The notes beneath the pieces are model-generated. The model did no database searches. It was not told where the DNA came from and saw only the letters and a program-made list of their open reading frames with translations. Below are positions 34,592-49,847 of a DNA stretch of 64,000 bases, piece by piece. The first letter of the stretch is position 1. Each line of letters begins with the position of its first letter. Position numbers and translations under genes: made by a program. Source of the stretch: Leptobrachium leishanense (taxonomy: Eukaryota > Chordata > Amphibia > Anura > Megophryidae). The stretch lies in assembly GCA_009667805.1 (NCBI GenBank), contig CM019067.1:67626637-67690636 (forward strand), given 5' to 3'.

Positions 34592-35899
34592 GTTTGCACA
34601 AAGAACCCCAAGTGACATGTCCATGTTCCTGATGGAATCAGAATGGAGATATGCTTCCCCAATGTCCGTTCTAGGCACCAATATATCCAGTTTCATCTCC
34701 ATAAAAGATAACGCCACCAGCTTAGATGGTGCATGCGCAAAAGTAGTTACTAGAGTACAGAATGGAGGTCTTTAGAAGAAACCTCTGGGGACCACAGGCA
34801 CCGCCAAGCATTATCTTGTAGCACTATGGTTCAGGGATCAACAACCTAGACCCTCAGTAGGTTTTGGAACTGCTTTTCCCATGTGTATCTGCCAACCTAA
34901 TAACTGAGTGAGGATCAATGGGTGATTTAGTGCCAAAACATTAGGAGGGCCAAAGTTGCCGAGCCTTGACCTAGCCGATTCAGAAATAAAAAAAAAGGTA
35001 AAACTCACTATATGAATAATTACCGTATGTGGAAAACGCTATGGAATGGAAGAAAAATACATTACAGACTATAATGTGACTTCCGAAAACCAGCTGAAAG
35101 CTACTGGTTAAGATTTCATGCTTTACAAAGTGAGGAAGTGCAATTTACACTACATAAACTTTAATTAATCACGTTAGCCCTCTTGCAGCTTTAATCTTGT
35201 TTAAAATCCAACTGTCAGATTTAATGCTTAAGATATCAATGAGATTAGGCAATTGAAGAATTATTAAATTAAGAGCTGCATTTCTGAAACCTGGTTCATT
35301 TAATTAACATGTCACGGTTTCATGTCAAATAAATACTGAGCACGAGACATTTATGGCGCCTTCCACTGCAATATAATGCAATAGGAACTGCAGGGCTTTC
35401 GGAATGTTAATTTAAGTCTATGTTTGCTTTTTAAAAATAATTAATGTACTGTAACCTTATAGGATTTATCATAACTCAGAAGATTTAATTTAAAATGAGA
35501 ATTTTAAAAATAAAATTGCAGTCTGTAAAACGACAGAATTTATAATTCTTTAGAATTTAAGATCAGTTTTCTCATTTCCTAAACTGACTAGGAATGGGGC
35601 TGTCCTCTTTGACCAATCATGATCATCTCCTATCAAATGCATCAAATAACTCACATGATCATTTTGACGTTAAATAAGTGCTCTAGATAACATAAAATTT
35701 TCAGTTTATTACTGTGTTTATAGCACAAGGAATGTTTAGCCCTCTAAAAGCTGGGCTTCAAAACTGAAATTGTAATCCTTCCCTGAAGCCTGTCAATCAC
35801 AGAGCCAAGCCATTACATCTCTTGGCTCACACACCATCAGGGACCATTGAGATGCTGCAGGGACCTGCAGGCATTTCCAAGCAAAAAAAATAGGTTTAA
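34592..35899. other. 1.3 kb anonymous DNA; possible hAT MITE at 34836-34972
   Basis: A segment CAGGGATCAACAACCT ... GTTGCCGAGCCTTG (about 34836-34972) looks like a decayed hAT MITE, but no clean 8-bp duplication was found. The remaining A+T-rich sequence contains nothing recognisable. Confidence 0.4.
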
Positions 35900-35903
35900 C
35901 ATG

Positions 35904-36836
35904 TGTAGCGCTCACTCCCGGAGGAGTCGCTGAATTTAACCTCGGGTTAGTCTCACCGCACTAGGGAATAATTATACACCAGCACTGTTGTGGATTTTAT
36001 AGATTATATACTTTATATATGTCGCTTTATTGGGATCAGTAATGTAAACACGGTATATGAACGACAGGACTTCGTAATGCGGGAAAAAAACACGCGGCGG
36101 CAAAAAGAAAGTTTAAGCCCTTCGTTTCTGGAATGTAAGTCCCACGAAAGTAATGTCTCAAAAAGGTGTGTGTGTGTGAACTCAGGTACCCGGGTACTAT
36201 ATTCAACTGGCCAGTGAATGGAATGAGAAAATCTTCGACTAGTCACGTTGGGGCCCTGTAGATTTAAACAATAATGCAGTGTGCTTCGTTAAACTTGAGA
36301 CTGTGGCCTGGAAGGCCTCTCACACATCCATTAGACAATCTGTTCCGCTGCCCGATCAAGGATGTCTCTCCGCTGGATTACACTGGAACTCTGTGCCACC
36401 GGATCCACTTCTCCTGCTTGTCTGATCTCCGCAACGAGAACTACGGCCTACCGCCTGCACTCCCAATGGCTCATCGCGGTCTCCTTACTCGGGGTCCAAA
36501 CCGGAACTATGTCTCTGTGCAAAACCTCTCAGCGATATATAGATAGGTCTCCGCCAAGTCACTGTCTCTGATCAGCAGCACCCGCTCTCCGGCCTGGTCT
36601 CGATCCCTGGCAGTCTCACGTGCGTCTCCTACCTTTCGTCGCTCGGCTCACACTGGCTCTCCTTCGCAAGAGGCTGCGGATGTCCTTCTTTCTCTCCCCA
36701 CCCACTTCCTGTCTCTCTCGCAAAGCACGATGGAATTTGTAGTTCCGTTTGTGTCCAGTATAGTTCAAATTGCGCCTGTCTCCCTCTGGTGGCCAAACCA
36801 AGTAAATGCAGCAACATATCTTAAAACAGTGCTACA
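35904..36836 (-). mobile_element. Solo LTR C, 933 bp, TGTAGCGCT family
   Basis: It begins TGTAGCGCTCACTCCC and ends CAGTGCTACA, with a perfect 4-bp duplication CATG (35900-35903 and 36837-36840). Its left end is the inverse complement of the right ends of the LTRs at 45768 and 48709 (CCGGGAGTGAGCGCTACA, preceded by TTCCCTAGTGCGGGGAGACT), so it is in the opposite orientation. Four-base duplications and LTRs near 1 kb occur in several retroelement groups. With no internal region I leave the superfamily open. Confidence 0.88.
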
Positions 36837-36840
36837 CATG

Positions 36841-38217
36841 CAAGTATAGTATTTTTTTATGTGTGACTTTAGAAAACATTGAAAGCGTACTCACATGTTT
36901 TCAGTCAGGTCCATCATACCGCCTCTCTCGCTCAAAAAAACAAACCCATCTTGAGGCAAAGATAGACTATATAGTCTCTTAATAGGGGTGCTTTTTTGCC
37001 TAGGTTTTCATTTAATTTGGATTATGCCCATTGCCAGTGAGCTGCAGCCCCATTTCAAATATGCCACATTTCCAGTTATTGACATGTGTCTCAATGTAAT
37101 TTATGCCCCATGCCAAAATATATTCTGTGCCCCCATTTCATTACATGTATGCTCTAATTGCCATTTTATTTGATGGCTGAGATTTTTTCCATTTCTTAAT
37201 TTCTGTCAAAAATATAATGAACACTCAACAGGATCTTTTATCCTGTGGCCACCAAAATTTCTGTGCATCCTATACAAAGTGCAGAACACAAAACTACAAT
37301 AACGAGTTCCCATTCAACTTAGAATAGCATGCAGACTGTTTGCTGTGGCACTGCATTAATTAGCGCTCATCACATAATCCACTCTGATTGAAGGTAAGAA
37401 CCAGATTCCAAACCCTCCCATCCACTATAAAATGCTGTGCATCTAACTTGCCAGCAGGTGGCAACCCGCTACCAGATGACAGCAGGGCAAGGCAGCTGTA
37501 GTATAGAGTTCTATACACCCCATACAAGACTTGGCATTGCAAAGTCAGGCTTGGCCTGTTGGGAATTGTATTAAAAACAGCAATATAGTATCTTCTAACA
37601 GGATAAAAAGGTATGGATGGACTAAGACAGGTAAACCAAAATTTCAAAGTACAATACTCTTCACGAGTTTTTATCATGGTTGTGAATTTTTTAAATTTTT
37701 CGATAATCTCCAATGCAAGTCTGGTGTTCATCAGAGCACTTAACAGCTTTCAACACCTTGAAGAGTTTCATTTGACAATAATTCAATTTAACTTCTGCAC
37801 CGAGAGCATCCAGATTTCTTTGAGAGCACATTTCCCAAAGGAAAGATCAAGAAAGAAAAAAAAGTCACATCATTTCTTTGACTCAGCGAGTTAATGCACA
37901 GTTCTATCTTTCGCATGCTATGGCACTTTCTGCCACTTTGATCTGACTGCTTTGAGATGTAGGAGATAAAAAGGAATGAAAAGAAGGATTCTTAAAACAT
38001 AATGTGCGATATTACAACTATAAATTACAAAGTACAGCGCCACCTTCTATACTCTATAAAGATATTGTTCGATCATGACACAAACTACATAACCTGGTCA
38101 GGGCTGAGTACTTACATAGGAACTAGGCTGACTCTCATTGAATATATGCTCCAATGCAAGGTGCGACAGTTTCAAGGTTCAGTGTCTTCTTCAAAACAAG
38201 GACCGGTCATGTGTTTG
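36841..38217. other. 1.4 kb anonymous DNA
   Basis: No element ends, domains or RNA genes recognised. Short frames at 37360-37894 appear to be chance. Confidence 0.45.
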
Positions 38218-38655
38218 AGACCCTTCACTGCTGAGCCATTTCACCTCTGTGGAGCTCATTTTGACTGTTTTATGGTCATGTTTAAATGCGATTTGAAGAC
38301 ATGTTTTATTATACGACCCAGACAAAAAAAAAAATTAAATTAAAAAGTTAACTTGAAACATGGTCTTGTTTGGTATCATAGGGAAGGCCATGCCAATGGC
38401 CTTTCCAATGATACCAAATATGGCCGTCTAGGTGACACTGATCGGGATATGGGGGTTTAATGGACCCCCCTCCTGTATCTCCACCGTAGGGAAATCTCTT
38501 GTCAGCTAGCAAGTTAACTGCCAACTAATATCATCGCGGCAATGTGTGTTAACGTCAGGGGGGGCAAGGCTCCAGACGTGTGGCTGACATCCAAGATTTC
38601 AGCCACCTACGGGACAAGTCCGAGATCAGGAGCCGACTTGTGAATTAAAGACATT
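38218..38655. mobile_element. TTAA family, decayed copy 4
   Basis: It shows the family signatures CCCTTCACTGCTGAGCCATTT, TTTGGTATCATAGGGAAGG, CAATGGCCTTTCCAATG and GCTGACATCCAAGATTTC in the same order as at 11759-12934. Flanking TTAAs are not preserved, so the ends are approximate. Confidence 0.7.
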
Positions 38656-39100
38656 GGTTCTTATGGGGGGGGGTTAAAAAAAGTTTGGCCAAAAAATTAG
38701 GAAGTATAACAATTGTTTATTAAATTAGAGTTCCTTTTAGTCCAGCAACTTAAGAACTGATACATTACGATGTTTTGGGTTTTTCTTTGCTTTTTTACTA
38801 AAGTGTTAAATTAGAGGAAAGAGCATAACATAGCATTGAAACACAGAATGCATAGCTGTCAGATAAATAAGGGATAAATGTATTGCAGTTTATGTAATCG
38901 TGATCCTTTTAATTTCATTAATCAATTTAAAAAAAAACATCTTAATCATGTTCACCCTTTGCAAAAATATATGGAGGGGGCACATTCAGATGTTATACAG
39001 TATTTATCAAGTCACATCTCATTTCTACCAACGTACCATTTATCTGAAAAATCTATTTTACCTGCAGATTGTTTGCCCATTTTTACATTTGATCAACATT
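38656..39100. other. Anonymous spacer
   Basis: Nothing recognised before the Tc1-like insertion. Confidence 0.45.
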
Positions 39101-39102
39101 TA

Positions 39103-40353
<1,251 letters not shown>

Positions 40354-40422
40354 TAAATGGTGTCCCAAATCTTGCGCAATTTGAAACGGACGTGAGACAT
40401 GACCTTTGCCCCAAATATTAAA

Positions 40423-40980
40423 GGGCCCTATAACATTCTTAATGCAAAAACGCACGCTAAATGCGTGGTTTTTTGCGCAAAGCGTTAAAGCACGAAAATC
40501 ACCGCTGGAATTACATTCCTCATGCATTTTTTCATCCGTCGGGAAATTGCGCTCGTAGAACTGACGCGCAAAAATGCATGCAAAGTACCGTTGCGCGCAG
40601 AAATCAGTGAGCGCAATGTAATTTTTAACGCGTGTCCATCATTTTGTGCGGACTGCGCACAACAGACGTACGTTCTGACGGAAGAAAAGGTAGTGGCCGT
40701 CATTTTTGACGGATCTAGTAAAGAAAACGTGCGCATCGACGTTCTCCGTTGTGAATCCGAAGTTTGGTACAGTCAGGTTGTTACAATTTGCCGTTACCAC
40801 CAGCTTTTCAAAGACGTTAAAATTATGCGCGTAAACGTTGTCCGTTAAATTCTGCACCAAGATTGTAATACCATGCGCATACCAGCGCACATACGCATTT
40901 GCGCTCACAATGTTAAGTATAGGATGCGCGCACTAAATTGCGCTCGCAAAGGGTTCGCGCAGGGTCACTCACGTTAAACA
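40423..40980. mobile_element. GGGCCCTATAACATTC MITE, left end only
   Basis: The left end GGGCCCTATAACATTCTTAATG resembles the end at 26076. Internal parallels include AATCACCGCTGGAATTACA, TTTTTCATCCGTCG, and CACAATGTTAAGTATAGG followed by GCGCGCA. No right terminus is recognisable near 40980, so this copy is truncated. Confidence 0.7.
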
Positions 40981-42382
40981 GGGGAGCAGGAATGAGGTCC
41001 AAGTGAGAAGATTTTCTTCTCAGAAAACAAATCCTGCAGTAAAAAGGTTTAGAAGGTTTCATTGTATAAAAGTCAGTGCTGGTGAAAGAGTTAATGGTCC
41101 TTAAAGTAGAAATGCAAATAAATAAAATATACAGGTACTTCTGCATTAAAAGGTAGGAGATGCTACTGCATCAATAACTGTTTAAAGGACAATAACAGCC
41201 TTGTGAAACGTGAAAGTCCCTGTGACATACGGCGTATTTTCCCTGTTACTTATCCCATCACGGTTTGTTGGTGAGGGTACCGAAAGGGAAATAGAAGGTT
41301 ACACATTTCAGAGACAATGACAGGTATTGTCATGCAATTGCAGTTCTGCTTTATGCTCTGTTGGTTTCTACTATTACACTCCTTCCGCTCTCTAAACAAA
41401 CATTAAAAAAATGCTCAAGCTTTGATACACAAGTCTGGAAACGAGCGAGAGTGTAGCACATATTACTGTTATTAGCATTGTGCGAACAGTTTCGGCAGAG
41501 TGGGTAATTAAACAAGATGACACATTTAAGAGCCCAGTGATGAAGAGTTAGCGTGGAGGGGAACAAGAGGAATTGCAAAATTAGTGGTAGAGATCAATTG
41601 TTGAAGTGTTATATATAAGCAAGGTTATAATGGGAGGATTCAGGATGGAAAGGTAAGGGGGTGATACAGAGACATACTCCTCCAGGCTGTTATTACACGG
41701 ATCTGAAGAGATCTGTTTTGTAAATTGTGTACTACACAAATCATTCTGGCCACCTTTTCAGGCAATGGCAGTCTGTCTTCTCATAAGACCGGCTGCTCAA
41801 CCTCTGACACTCATTAGTTGACCACGCATTTGGGGACCTGCAGATGTCAGGAGTGTCCCTTCATTGTCACCCCAATGCCTCCATTCAACAAAAATGAATA
41901 AATAAATGGAGTTCTAAGACTTCGGCCATCAGAGGCATACTGTATGTCAAACGTGTATGTTCATTAAGGCGTAGTGCCCCCCCCCCCCGATTAGAGGGTC
42001 CCTTTAATTCCTCAGTTACCCAATGAGAGAAAAGACAAAATATCATGTTAAAATGTGATGTTTGTATAGGCTTGGATGCGTTGAGATTTTTTTCTAATGT
42101 TATTTTTGAATATTTTGCACACAGCTCTAGTATGAGGCTGGCCGTTCACTGAGTCCGTATTTCTGCGATGGTGCACTCAATTGATATCGGCCGACCAATC
42201 CCACAACATGCAGGTGATTCAGCCCTCTTCCACTGCATCCGATCAACGATTTCAGACGATTTTTTCTGACTGCAACAGACTAGCAATCTTTCCCATTCCA
42301 ATGGGATTTATCGGATGATGCTGGGATGATCTGAACAATAATGATTCATTAACAAAAAAAGTTTTTATTTTTTAAATTTTAT
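40981..42382. other. 1.4 kb anonymous DNA
   Basis: A C12 run lies at about 41979-41990. No genes or element ends recognised. Confidence 0.45.
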
Positions 42383-42903
42383 TTTTAACGTGGTCATGTT
42401 TGGTATCAATTGGAAAGGTGAGGGGCGTCCAGAGGGAAACCCCTTGACAGCTCTGGGCTAATTCTCATACTGACGTCATCGCGCTATGCGCGACACATCA
42501 CTGTATGGGGGAAAAATCCCTGGTGGTTTGGTTGACATCCAAGATGTCAGCAACTTCCGACACCTCAGGGGTTAAAGACAGGCACCACTGGAAAGGGAAG
42601 ACTCTGCCCGTTCCAGCAGTGCCTATCTTAACTTAATCTCCTTCCAATAGGGAGGTAGAAAGGTTCCCCCTCCTTTCAGGCACTGCCCCGGGGGAGGGGG
42701 GGTGCGCCTGAAACTGACATTGTGGCCGTCGCGATGATGTCAGTGCACTGGGACAGGTATAAATACGCAGTTCTGACTTCAAGAAAGTCAAATCTGTATG
42801 GGACCCCGGAGAGGGAGTATAGGCGGGAGGGAGGCTTGAGTGCGACGACATTGAGTGAAATGAGAGGAGGCTCCCTGCACATCCTTCGTGCTCAAGTGGT
42901 TAA
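42383..42903. mobile_element. TTAA family, decayed copy 5
   Basis: GGTCATGTTTGGTATCAATTG, GTTGACATCCAAGATGTCAG and the closing GTGCTCAAGTGGTTAA tie it to the TTAA family. The left end is unclear. Confidence 0.65.
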
Positions 42904-42974
42904 AAGATAAGGCCTTTTTTCTGTCAAATGCGTCGCTCCCCTCCCTTTCTTTGAGCCTGCTGCGCTCAGCGTTG

Positions 42975-43014
42975 CTGTCCCTGGTGCTGAAACCTATTTC
43001 AGCACCAGGGACAG
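42975..43014. repeat. Perfect 18-bp stem hairpin
   Basis: CTGTCCCTGGTGCTGAAA (42975-42992) pairs perfectly with TTTCAGCACCAGGGACAG (42997-43014) across a 4-base CCTA loop. GC-rich sequence surrounds it. Probably part of a MITE; no downstream T run supports a terminator or known RNA. Confidence 0.75.
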
Positions 43015-43907
43015 GGGGGTTAATCCCACCCCTGCAGCCTTCGAAGAGGATCATGCCCCCGCGCGCTTCGGCTGCGCTGGACGGGGGCGGTCTTTGGTGC
43101 TGAAACTACCAGAGGATTTATGATTTAACCTTGTGAAGAGAGATTTCATGCAGTTGACACCCAGATAAAAACAAGAAAAAGCATTACCATTAATTACACA
43201 TACATGCAATGCACAAAGCTCTATTATATTTACTCAAAACATGCGGATTATGCTTTAACCACCGTTCAGTGAACTTTGATGTATCACATTTAATTCATTA
43301 TTTTGGAACCTTTCACGGTACTTGTTGCAGTTCTTTCAAGTTTAGTTTCTCCTGAAGTTGTCTAGTGGATTTCTCAGGACACTGTTCTATGGTGTTGCAC
43401 TAGTGAACATTAAGGAATTGGTGACCAAGTTACTTTTCCCCATAGACATTCTTAAGCATCTGGTCAGAGATTATGTTGCCCCTCTAATAAATAATTGCTA
43501 GCATCTGGTGTCCATTTAATGTTTTAGAACCGCAAAGATTCATCTATCTTTAATCCTTGACTTGGCTCTGCCTTTTATGACGATTTGAGAAAGCCTGTTA
43601 TTGGAGGGAGAAATGCATCCACATTTAGGTTTTCCATTAAAACAGAGCACCATCTCGTAGGCCGAACATGCTTTTACTGCACACCCTATATATCAGAGGT
43701 TCAGATTTGTTAAAGTGAAATAGTAATATAAGTTAAACACCCTGAGGGGCGGGGAAGTGCGGCAGGGGGGCCACTAGACCGGTGATGGTGAACCTTGGCA
43801 CCCTAGCTGTTTCTGAACTACATGTTCCAAGATGCTCAGCCAGTCTTGTGCATGACTAAGCATTATGGGACATGTAGTTCAGAAACAGGTGCTCGGCCAG
43901 CTTTAAA
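43015..43907. other. Anonymous DNA; hAT-MITE-like piece near 43778-43905
   Basis: Near 43778 the phrase GGTGATGGTGAACCTTGGCA and the inner inverted pair CTGTTTCTGAACTACATGT / ACATGTAGTTCAGAAACAG resemble a hAT MITE. The rest is unrecognised. Confidence 0.45.
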
Positions 43908-43909
43908 TA

Positions 43910-45522
<1,613 letters not shown>

Positions 45523-45524
45523 TA

Positions 45525-45717
45525 TACTATTGGCATTTTTTCTATATTCTTGTTTGTTGTGTTTATTTGAAGATTGAGTTTGTGTTTTTTTCCTATGAAT
45601 ACTAAAATTTCACTTTGTTATGAGTGAAGGGATGTCCCATAGGACAGCTCATTGACTGACGGCTGTCTCACCCTGGAGGTAGGTCACCAAGCGTGATGGC
45701 AAAACATTCATACAGAA
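45525..45717. other. Spacer between Tc1-like element and nested MITE
   Basis: Short A+T-rich stretch with nothing recognised. Confidence 0.4.
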
Positions 45718-46513
45718 TAAGGCTAGGGTCAGACGAGTGCATTTTTCACGTCTACTGTCAAAAAGTGTGTAGCGCTGTGTTTAAAAAGACTGCTCTGCTG
45801 CATTTACTTGCAATGGCCACCAGAGGGAGACAGAGACCATGCTAAGATTATGCTGGACAGACACAGGAAGTGGGTGGGACACAGACACTTACATCCTGAG
45901 CCTCGTGGAGAGAGCTGGCAGAGCGCGCCAGGGAGTGGGAGAAGCAAGACCCAGTGCTGCAGAATGTGACAGTGACCGGGCCGGAGCGCAGCTGGGGCCT
46001 GACAGAGCTAAAGACTGGGTTATTCAGCCTTACCAGAGGAAGACCCAGTGATTCACAGGAATACCCACGCTGATACCAAGTGAGCGAGAGGACCCCGAGT
46101 GTCATGCCTCATGGCTACCACCATCCTGAAACCCCCCCCCTGGTGGTTCACTTCCATCCTGTTCCTGCCCTGCAGCCAGCAACCAGCATCCAGCAGTGCA
46201 AAAGTTAAACACAAACACGTGACATACGAAATAAAGGGCTCAGCCCCGCACACACTCACTGCTGGTTCATTACAGCTTTTGCTCACAAAGAGTAAACACC
46301 GTTGCTGATCTGCTACCTGATATTCCTGTTCAGTATTCCTGCTACTACAACCATCATTCCCATCATCCTTCTGCAATCAACCTGGTCAGTTCTCATATTC
46401 ATCCACCCTCCTCTACCCTTATCCTCTGTTTATTTTGTGCAAACCACTGCACGCTGGGCTCATACTCTCCTCACCCCTGGTGCCACCCCGGTACCATCCC
46501 TAACCCTGACAGA

Positions 46514-47186
46514 ATGAACCAGCCCAATACTAATGAGCCCGCAGTGCTGCACTTTATGGTGGAGTTATTAAAAAAGACCTTCCAGGACCTGTTTAAAAAC
46601 CTGGCTGATTCCCTGATGACATTACTGCAAAATATTCTGGGCACCTCAACTAAGGTGTGCGCTCCTCCAAACAAACGCCATGGTCCCCTGTCTCCTGAAG
46701 AGCGTGTCAGGAGACAAAATAGCAATTTGTGCCTGTATTGCAGGGCAGGATCACACTGGATATCGAATTGCCCAGAAAAAACCCCCAGATCAGCGTTTGT
46801 CAAGCCAGCACTGGTTTCCAAGCCAGCTGCAACTTCCAAGCACGCTCAGGTGCGTAGATCTCCGAAGCAGCCCCAGGCTTCCAGGCCTGCTACAGCCACT
46901 GTGTATACACCTGCTTCTATGAGACCTGCCGTTCCTAAGCCAGTACCCCTACCCAGACTGGCCCCCAAGAGATTTCCTGAACCCAAACCTGCACCTCGAA
47001 CAATTCATGCACCTACACCTGTCCCCAGACAAACTGTACCCAGGCATGTGACGTCTTTACAGGTCAGCGACACCCCCATAGACTTTGAAGATGCATCCAT
47101 AGAACCGGAGCCGATGGACGTTATGTATATACAGGTTCCAGGCGTACCTATTTCCATCACTCCCAGCCAGCACGATCCACTGCTGT
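46514..47186 (+). CDS. Gag-like zinc-knuckle protein of the pol-less LTR element
   Basis: The ATG follows the 5' LTR end by only two bases. The frame begins MNQPNTNEPAVLHFMVELLK, then has SPEERVRRQNSNLCLYCRAG with a CCHC knuckle C-x2-C-x4-H-x4-C (CLYCRAGSHWISNC) near residues 73-86, as in the nucleocapsid of Ty3/Gypsy Gag. A long Pro/Lys/Arg-rich stretch follows (residues about 95-180). The large capsid domain normally upstream of the knuckle is absent or reduced to about 60 residues. The natural reading frame is interrupted at about 47186 by an L2 insertion; the upstream frame itself is open. Confidence 0.8.
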
Positions 47187-47682
47187 CAAAATCCTTATCC
47201 TTACCTACAAAACCCTCACTAACTCAGCGCCCCACTACCTGTCCTCACTAATCACCAAATACACCCCAGCCCGCTCCCTAAGGTCAAACAGTGACCTGCG
47301 CCTAGCTTCTCCCCACATCACCTCTTCCCATGATAGACTGCAGGACTTCACACGCGCAGCCCCCACTCACTGGAACACTCTCCCTCGTACTGTCAGACTT
47401 TCCCCTAACTTCTCTTCCTTCAAACGCTCCCTTAAAACGTTCCTATTTAGGGAAACCCAACTCACTGACACAACCATCAATCACTCTCACCTTACAGTCC
47501 TCTCCTCCTGTTTCCAACCCCAACCCTCCCAGATTGTGAGTTCCTACGGGAATAGGGCCCTCATCTCCTCCTGTACTGTTTGTCAAATGTTGTTCAATGT
47601 ATTTTAACCCTGTCTATACTGTGCTTATTGTACAGCGCTGCGGAATATGCTGGCGCTTTATAAATAAAGAATAATAATAATA
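47186..47682 (+). pseudogene. L2-type LINE 3' end inside the Gypsy internal region
   Basis: Translation gives ILTYKTLTNSAPHYLSSLIT, ARSLRSNSDLRLASP, AAPTHWNTLPRTVRLS and FKRSLKTFLFRE, the C-terminus of L2-group LINEs. It is followed by the characteristic tail GCGCTGCGGAATATGCTGGC and GCGCTTTATAAATAAAGAAT with (TAA)n. A sister 3' end lies at 58222-58493. It is 5'-truncated and interrupts the coding region of the LTR element. Confidence 0.9.
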
Positions 47683-48466
47683 ATGTCTTCCTATGCTTCC
47701 TCCCTATCTGAATATGAAGAGAATGTACCACGTCCGACAGCCCGACGCTCCAAAGGACCTCCAGGTCAATATACGGGGTCTTTGGGGTTCGATGCTTCCA
47801 TCAAGGGGTGGCGTAATGTATGCTCCTCATCCAGCGATGATCTTGAGTGGGGTTATGGTGAGGAGGTGGTAGAAGAGAAGGATGAGGACAGTGAGTCCTG
47901 GCTGTTCAACTATCCTTCCCTTGGTGATGAATCAGAAGTGGAACCGGGAGACCTGGAAGAGATGCCTACCCCGATGCCTTCTTCTTATGTGGGCACAAGG
48001 TTCAATAGTGACTCTACCTCCTATCTCTCGCCCTCTGTCGCCAACGCCAGATGTTCCAGGGACACTCCTGTTGCTCCAGATTCCTTACCTGAGGATCCAG
48101 CTTCGTATACGGTGCAGGGCATCTACGCTGTACCCACCTTGGTGCCATCCAGTTACATGGGCACCCTCATTCCTGAGGTTAAGAGAAAAGGAGCATAACC
48201 CCAAGATCCCTAAGGACCCTGATATGGACTTTGTGTTATCTCGCGATTGTTTATCACCCATTGTGACTGAAGACGATGAAGAGGGAGTGCCATCTGGGTA
48301 CATGGGCACCCTCCTTCCTGAGGTGTCTGCTGACCGCAAGAAAACGAAGACCAAGGCACAGCGGCATCAGAGGAAGGCACGTGCCCAACCCTGTACCACC
48401 ACTCCTGACCACCGTTCTGCCCTCCAGTGGTGTGACGAGTACGGGTCCCAGCACCCATCAGGGTGA
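47683..48466 (+). pseudogene. Unknown acidic protein with PSxYMGT repeats
   Basis: I do not recognise this protein. After the L2 insertion an open frame runs 47683-48198, very rich in Asp/Glu (EEVVEEKDEDSESW) and Ser/Pro. It carries a repeated motif: MPSSYVGTRF, VPSSYMGTLIPEV, and, after a frame change near 48190, VPSGYMGTLLPEV. The second frame ends about 48466 with a basic tail DRKKTKTKAQRHQRKARAQ. It lies between the Gag-like frame and the polypurine tract, where pol would normally be. It may be a Gag extension of this family or acquired sequence. Confidence 0.6.
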
Positions 48467-48708
48467 CCCGTGCCTGGTCATGGGCAGTCTTGCCGCCATC
48501 CTTGGTCACTCGGAGCGTGACCTGAAGGGGGAGGTACTGTCATGGCTACCACCATCCTGAACCCCCCCCCCCCCGGTGGTTCACTTCCATCCTGTTCCTG
48601 CCCTGCAGCCAGCAACCAGCATCCAGCAGTGCAAAAGTTAAACACAAACACGTGACATACGAAATAAAGGGCTCGGCCCCGCACACACTCACTGCTGGTT
48701 CATTACAG

Positions 48709-49847
48709 TGTAGCGATGTGTTAAAGTTTACTGTGGCAGTACCCATTTTCGGCCACAAGATGGAGACTATCACGATTTAAGACCCTGGACACTTGAACTA
48801 CATATCCATGCATGCTTTGCGAAGAAACAGGAAGTGGGTGGGTTTGTGGAGAGCCTGTACATCCTGCACCTCGTGGAGAGCAGGCAGAACGCGCCAGAGA
48901 GCTGAGGAGAGCGGATGCACAGAGACACAGACAGAAGGAGAGATCAAGAGCTAGGCCGGAGCACAGACAGAGTGGATTGGGCCTCACAATCGGGCCACCC
49001 AGCCTTGCGGGAGAGAGACATCACCAGCTGTATTCCGAGTGCAGTGCTGAGGAGAGAAGACCCCTCGAGTAAGGAGTACCGCGGTCGATTGAAGCGGGGA
49101 GCAGGCGGTAAACTGGCTGAGTTGCGGCTGACAGACAGAAGGCCAGACAACAGATCCGGTGGTTGGCGTCCCCAGTCAATATCGAGCGGAGAGACGTCCT
49201 GGGTCAGCGGAACCTCAAACTTGCGCCGGATGGGTGAGAGGCCCCCAAGGCCGTGTGTAAATTTAAGCGTACACTGCTGTTTCCTCCTAAAACCCACAGG
49301 GCCCCAACTGACTAGTCGAAGACATCGTTAAAGTAAGCTCACTGGCCAGTAGAAAAGTACCCGGGTACCCTACATATATAAATATATATCACTTCAAGTT
49401 CTGGGACTTAACCTGTGCGGGACTCTGTTTTTCCTTGTGCAAAATCCATACAAGGGGGCAAAGAAAAAGCTACATTCTGAACTATTTTTTTCCTTTTTTT
49501 GTTCCCGCTGCGCGCTTATCGTAATACGAGAACTGTGTATTTTATTGTGTCCCGCTACGCGGTTTTTTTCCTCGAATTTCGTATCTTTTAATTTTCTGCT
49601 CGGTCGGGGGTTTTTTTCCGAAAATACGAAACCCTCGTGTTTTCGTTTCTTTTGCCGCTGCGCGTTTATCGTGTTACGAAAGTACTGTAAATCTTCCTTT
49701 ATAAACCGTGTCTTAAGAGCTGCAAACCTTTTAGTAAACCTTTTAAATTATAAAACTGTTCAGCGTGTTGGAGTATATTTATTCCCTAGTGCGGGGAGAC
49801 TGACCCGTGGTTCATTTTCAGCGGCTCCTCCGGGAGTGAGCGCTACA
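48709..49847 (+). mobile_element. Solo LTR B (TGTAGCG family), 1139 bp
   Basis: Starts TGTAGCGATGTG and ends GGAGTGAGCGCTACA with a perfect 4-bp ACAG duplication (48705-48708 and 49848-49851). It interrupts the 3' LTR of the Gypsy element; the uninterrupted version (TTCATTACAGCTTTTGCTC) is present in the 5' LTR at about 46267-46285, which proves the insertion. It is clearly related to, but diverged from, LTR A and LTR C. Confidence 0.94.

Noticed and set aside
35904..36836. Promoter and first exon of a host gene (GC-rich, frames on both strands)
   Set aside because: The 4-bp duplication and matching ends with two other LTRs identify it as a solo LTR.
45839..46105. Frames on both strands at the left of LTR A
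   Set aside because: They lie entirely in LTR sequence and are not shared in position with LTR B.
48812..49331. Open frames of 86-138 codons inside solo LTR B
   Set aside because: They overlap each other in different frames within non-coding LTR sequence and show no domain; they are chance frames in GC-rich DNA.
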